Position numbers and translations under genes: made by a program. A DNA stretch of 7,569 nt, taken from positions 1 to 7,569 of the forward strand of contig JANWWB010000367.1 of assembly GCA_025056515.1 (NCBI GenBank), read 5' to 3'. This document shows positions 4,750 to 7,569 of this stretch, one piece after another. Every line of letters starts with the position of its first letter. Position 1 is the first letter of the stretch. Under the pieces are notes generated by a model. The model was not told where the DNA came from, made no database searches, and saw nothing but the letters and a program-made list of their open reading frames with translations. Source of the DNA: Anaerolineales bacterium (GTDB lineage: Bacteria; Chloroflexota; Anaerolineae; Anaerolineales; Villigracilaceae).

Positions 4750-6003
4750 ATGGATCTAGCCTCTTCTCTGGCCGATCGACTGCGCGCCCTGGGGGTTCGC
4801 CCGGCATCGGACCTCTCGCCTGTTCCACCCAAAGCGGCATCTCCTGTTGTCTCGCTGGAGGCCGTGTTAGAAGGCCGCTTTCTCAAGACGCGTCGCGGTG
4901 AGACCTTCCTCCGCGAACAGCGTTATCCAGCCGAGTATCGGCATGGAAGTGTTGCCATTTCGATAGAAACGCCGCTCGAGGTCATCGCAGCCTGGACGGG
5001 CGAGCTGCGTTTCTCGCATCTTCCTCTAGAAGCCTATGCCTTTCTCGATACTGAAACCTCCGGCTTGGCAGGAGGGACGGGAACCTATGCCTTTTTGGTT
5101 GGTGTCGGTCGCTTTGAGAACGACGAGTTTCACCTCGCACAATTTTTTCTGCGCGATCCCGGCGAAGAAGCCTCGTTGCTCGAAGCCTTGGTTGACTTCC
5201 TCGCCCCATGCCAAGCACTGGTCACGTTTAACGGTAAAGCATTTGATGCTCCGCTCCTGACCACCCGTTTCCAACTGCATAGCATCCCTGTTCCGTTTGC
5301 TGGCTATGCTCATCTCGACCTACTGCCGCTGGCGCGCCGACTTTGGCGTGACCGCCTGCCCTCGCGTGCTCTAAAATTTCTGGAAGAGAACATCCTATTC
5401 GCTTCACGCTCAAGCGAGGAAGTCCCAGGCTACGAGATTCCCTATTTGTATTTCGATTATCTCCGCACCGGTGACGCTACTCCTCTTAGAGGAGTCTTGT
5501 ATCATAATGCCATGGATGTAATCGCCATGGTTGCTTTGCTTGCTCACATGGTCTCTTTACTTCATCACCCTTTTCAGGAAGATGTCAGGCACAGTTTAGA
5601 TGTAGTTGCTCTGGCCAAACTCTTCGAGGAGATCGGTCGCTGGGAGCTGGCTGCTCGGCTTTTTGAGCGCAGTCTCGAGATGGGATTGCCCGAGGCGGAT
5701 TTTTGGCACGTCATACGACGCCTGGCGCATCTCCAAAAACGCCGGGGCGATCTGGAAACGGCTGTCCATCTTTGGGAGAAAGCTGCGGCTGAAGAGCACC
5801 TCTATGCCTATGTGGAACTAGCCAAATATTATGAGCACATCCGTAAAGACTACGCCACCGCTTTACGCTGGACAGACCTCGCCCTTCGATTACTCGACAA
5901 ACACGAGCTGCCACCCTACCAAGATCGGCATTGGCGGAACGATCTCTCCCATCGGCGCCGGCGCCTTTCAGGACGGTGTTCTCTGCTGGAACGAGATGGA
6001 TAA
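4750..6003 (+). CDS. YprB-like DEDD exonuclease (RNase H-like fold) with C-terminal helical repeats
   Basis: This 417-residue cytoplasmic protein has an RNase_H_2/YprB-type 3'-5' exonuclease domain (about 75-275). Catalytic motifs are visible in order: DTETSGLAGGTGTYAF with Asp100 and Glu102 (ExoI, DxE), TFNGKAFDAPLL with Asp166 (ExoII), and YHNAMDVIAM with His252 and Asp256 (ExoIII). Together they form a full DEDD set expected to bind two metal ions. Residues from about 280 to 390 form helix pairs (LFEEIGRWELAARLFERSLE, RRGDLETAVHLWEKA, KDYATALRWTDLAL) that look like TPR-type repeats and probably mediate protein contacts. The N-terminal 70 residues are poorly conserved. The substrate (DNA or RNA) is not known to me for this family; Bacillus YprB is uncharacterised in detail. 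The ATG at 4750 is taken because TATAAT ends 8 nt upstream, giving a leaderless start. The family call is good, the role open. Confidence 0.88.
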   Translation: MDLASSLADRLRALGVRPASDLSPVPPKAASPVVSLEAVLEGRFLKTRRGETFLREQRYPAEYRHGSVAISIETPLEVIAAWTGELRFSHLPLEAYAFLDTETSGLAGGTGTYAFLVGVGRFENDEFHLAQFFLRDPGEEASLLEALVDFLAPCQALVTFNGKAFDAPLLTTRFQLHSIPVPFAGYAHLDLLPLARRLWRDRLPSRALKFLEENILFASRSSEEVPGYEIPYLYFDYLRTGDATPLRGVLYHNAMDVIAMVALLAHMVSLLHHPFQEDVRHSLDVVALAKLFEEIGRWELAARLFERSLEMGLPEADFWHVIRRLAHLQKRRGDLETAVHLWEKAAAEEHLYAYVELAKYYEHIRKDYATALRWTDLALRLLDKHELPPYQDRHWRNDLSHRRRRLSGRCSLLERDG

Positions 6004-6119
6004 GGTTTGTATCCTTTTCGCTTTTTGTGAATCCAATAAAAGGACTTTTTCTTGTCCCCGGTTTCTCTTTTGATGAGGAGGGATCGGCGTGCAAAAAAAT
6101 CTCGTAGAGGGAGTCGTGC
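6004..6119 (+). other. Short gap before the rhodanese gene with two possible leader ORFs
   Basis: AGGAGG (6076-6081) lies 7 nt before a GTG (6089) that opens a 22-codon frame ending at 6157, inside the rhodanese gene. A second 16-codon frame from ATG 6073 is rich in Arg/Lys and ends in TGA that overlaps the rhodanese ATG (ATGA, 6120-6123). A weak AAGG/CCTT stem (about 6004-6016) followed by T-rich sequence could be a poor terminator for the upstream gene. No clear promoter is seen. Confidence 0.35.
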
Positions 6120-6593
6120 ATGAAACCCAAACGCTCTATTCGTTCCTCTGTTCATGAACGCCATCAAAATCGCTTGCACCTTTGGGCTGCTCTAGGGGCG
6201 ATTTTCGTCCTGGCGCTGATTGCTTTTGTTCTGCTTGCTTTCTCAACCGAACCAGAAACCGCCTCCCCCGTGATACCTGGCGGTGAAATTACTGTCGAAC
6301 AAGCGTACGAAAAGTACCAACAGGGCGCGTTTTTCCTTGATGTTCGCCAACCCGAAGAGTGGAACCAGTACCACGTCCCCAACACCACCCTGATTCCCTT
6401 GGGTGAGCTTCCCAACCGCTTGAACGAGTTGCCTCGCGACCGAGAGATTATTGTCATTTGCCGCTCCGGTAACCGCAGTCAGACCGGGCGCGATATCCTG
6501 CTTCAAGCCGGATTTCCTCGGGTGGTCAGCATGAGCGGCGGTATTCGACAATGGAGTGCCATGGGCTATCCGATTGAAGGAACACGACCCTAA
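6120..6593 (+). CDS. Membrane-anchored rhodanese-domain sulfurtransferase
   Basis: The 157-residue protein has a basic N-terminus, one hydrophobic helix (about 21-41, LWAALGAIFVLALIAFVLLA), a short Glu/Pro/Thr spacer, and a single rhodanese domain (about 54-155). The domain shows the family landmarks FFLDVRQPEEWNQYHVPNT and the active loop ICRSGNRSQTG, with the persulfide-forming Cys114 in a six-residue loop. Then come GFPRVVSMSGGIRQW and GYPIEG. The basic N-terminal tail suggests an N-in orientation with the catalytic domain outside the cytoplasmic membrane. Proteins of this type handle sulfane sulfur, but the actual donor and acceptor are not deducible here. The ATG is preceded by GAGGGAG (6107-6113) at 6 nt. 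It follows the YprB gene by 116 nt and precedes comEC by about 50 nt, so the three plus-strand genes may be co-transcribed, although there is no functional link I can name. Confidence 0.92.
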   Translation: MKPKRSIRSSVHERHQNRLHLWAALGAIFVLALIAFVLLAFSTEPETASPVIPGGEITVEQAYEKYQQGAFFLDVRQPEEWNQYHVPNTTLIPLGELPNRLNELPRDREIIVICRSGNRSQTGRDILLQAGFPRVVSMSGGIRQWSAMGYPIEGTRP

Positions 6594-6646
6594 AGCTCCG
6601 GTTGACTTTGACTGGCCTACAACAAAAACTTAGTCTTGCAAAGGAT

Positions 6647-7569
6647 GTGAACGAACAAGAGACACACGAGGCTGTTGGTCCATTCGACCAGCTTGTCGCA
6701 CGCTGGCCGTTGTTCTGGCTCTCGTTGGGGTTTATCGGCGGGATTGTCTTGGCCGCTCGCTTCAATGGGACGGTCTGGTCTTGGATGCTCGTTGCGGGAC
6801 TGGCCCTTGTCTGGGTGGTTGGGTTAGGGGTTCTGGTACGAGATTTCCATAGGCGGCTTCTGGGTCTCTCCACGGCCAATTGGTTCTTGGGCGCTCTTGT
6901 TCTCCTTGCGTTTGGCTTGGGCGCAGCGCGCTATCAGGCCGTGCAACCCAACATCGACGCTTATCACATCGCATGGTATAACGACCGTCAGTACGACTTG
7001 CTCATCACCGGTGTGATTGCCGCCCCGCCTGACGTGCGCGATCGCTACACCAACCTACGTGTGCGCGTGACGGCTGTAGACACAGGCGATGGCGACCTCC
7101 CGGCTGACGGCTTGGTTTTGGCGCGAGTCGAAAACGGCGAGACTTGGCGCTATGGGGATGTGATTCGCCTGCGCGGCGCATTGAAAACGCCTCGAGAGAA
7201 CGAGGAGTTCTCATACCGCGATTATCTCGCCCGTCAGGGAATTCACTCCTACATGAGTTCTGCAGCCGTGACGCGCTTACCCTTTCCGCGCAGCGGCCAT
7301 CCCTTTTTGCGCTGGGTCTATGACCTGAAGGAGGCAGCTCTTGCTCATCTCTACCTGATCTTTCCTGATCCTGAAGCCTCACTTTTGGCAGGTATCTTGC
7401 TGGGCGTGGACAACGGTCTGACGGCCGCCCTCCAGCAAGCCTTTAAGAACACTGGAACGGCGCATATCATTGCCATTTCGGGCTTCAATATCGCTATCAT
7501 TGCTGCTCTGTTTGTCAGCCTGTCCAGCCGCATTCTGGGACCGCGGCGCGGCATCTGGGCGGCTATGGC
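6647..7569 (+). CDS. comEC: ComEC/Rec2-type DNA uptake channel, N-terminal part (runs off the right edge)
   Basis: The open frame gives about 307 residues of a ComEC/Rec2 protein, the inner-membrane channel that carries single-stranded DNA into the cytoplasm during natural transformation. Hydrophobic helices at about 22-40, 46-65 and 78-92 are followed by a soluble region (about 110-215) matching the DUF4131 OB-fold-like domain. It includes LLITGVIAAPP, WRYGDVIRLRGALKTP and FSYRDYLARQGIHSYM. The Competence domain then begins with LLAGILLGVDNGLTAALQQAF and the hallmark HIIAISGFNIAII (from His273), which corresponds to the usual H-x-x-A-I-S-G motif. The missing part would hold the rest of the channel and often a C-terminal metallo-beta-lactamase domain. 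The start is uncertain. I use GTG 6647, which has AAGG only 2 nt upstream; the frame stays open upstream to the rhodanese stop, so a TTG (6602 or 6608) is possible. An ATG at 6645 is in another frame and meets TGA at once. Confidence 0.88.
   Translation, partial: MNEQETHEAVGPFDQLVARWPLFWLSLGFIGGIVLAARFNGTVWSWMLVAGLALVWVVGLGVLVRDFHRRLLGLSTANWFLGALVLLAFGLGAARYQAVQPNIDAYHIAWYNDRQYDLLITGVIAAPPDVRDRYTNLRVRVTAVDTGDGDLPADGLVLARVENGETWRYGDVIRLRGALKTPRENEEFSYRDYLARQGIHSYMSSAAVTRLPFPRSGHPFLRWVYDLKEAALAHLYLIFPDPEASLLAGILLGVDNGLTAALQQAFKNTGTAHIIAISGFNIAIIAALFVSLSSRILGPRRGIWAAM

Noticed and set aside
6602..6636. TTGACT (6602 or 6608) as a -35 box of a comEC promoter
   Set aside because: The best-spaced partner, TAGTCT, is a poor -10 match, and the distance to the rhodanese stop fits co-transcription equally well.

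Overview
This 7.6 kb window looks like a compact piece of bacterial chromosome, most likely from a Chloroflexota (Anaerolineae-like) genome. That placement is an inference. It rests on the family mix (cobaltochelatase-type ChlD, FlK-like hotdog thioesterase, proline-rich lipoprotein with a CCPS motif, YprB-like nuclease with helical repeats), on moderate GC content, and on GGTATAAT-type -10 boxes placed very close to start codons. No tRNA, rRNA, CRISPR array, transposase or phage gene was seen.

Layout. On the minus strand, 1-1446 holds a magnesium/cobalt-chelatase ChlD gene that is split between two reading frames. The zero frame encodes the AAA+ (ChlI-like) module and stops at 343. The -1 frame continues through an acidic, proline-rich linker and an arginine-rich stretch towards the VWA domain, and runs off the left edge. 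The switch lies in a run of nine A (350-358, minus strand). This run contains an in-frame A AAA AAG slippery heptamer, an AGGGGGT Shine-Dalgarno-like element just upstream and a GC-rich hairpin downstream. The best reading is a programmed frameshift that makes a short (I-like) and a long (D-like) chelatase subunit from one gene. A divergent promoter region (1447-1538) separates it from a plus-strand FlK-like thioesterase (1539-1937). The thioesterase stop codon directly abuts the stop codon of a minus-strand lipoprotein gene (1938-2864).

A 364-bp gap (2865-3228) has no convincing gene but contains several hairpins, including a possible minus-strand terminator. Next comes a minus-strand GPH-family (MelB-like) cation/sugar symporter (3229-4656, TTG start). 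A second divergent promoter region follows, with a possible operator over the symporter start site and an apparently leaderless start for the plus-strand YprB-like nuclease (4750-6003). Downstream on plus are a membrane-anchored rhodanese (6120-6593) and the N-terminal part of a ComEC/Rec2 DNA-uptake channel (6647 to the right edge).

The genes do not form one pathway. The chelatase belongs to tetrapyrrole/cobalamin metal insertion, the symporter to sugar uptake, and YprB and ComEC to nucleic-acid processing and uptake. The most interesting system is the frameshift cassette in chlD. Programmed frameshifting in chlD genes of cobalamin producers has been described (Antonov and colleagues), so the class is known. 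This instance, with its prfB-like AGGGGGT next to an A9 run, is worth testing.
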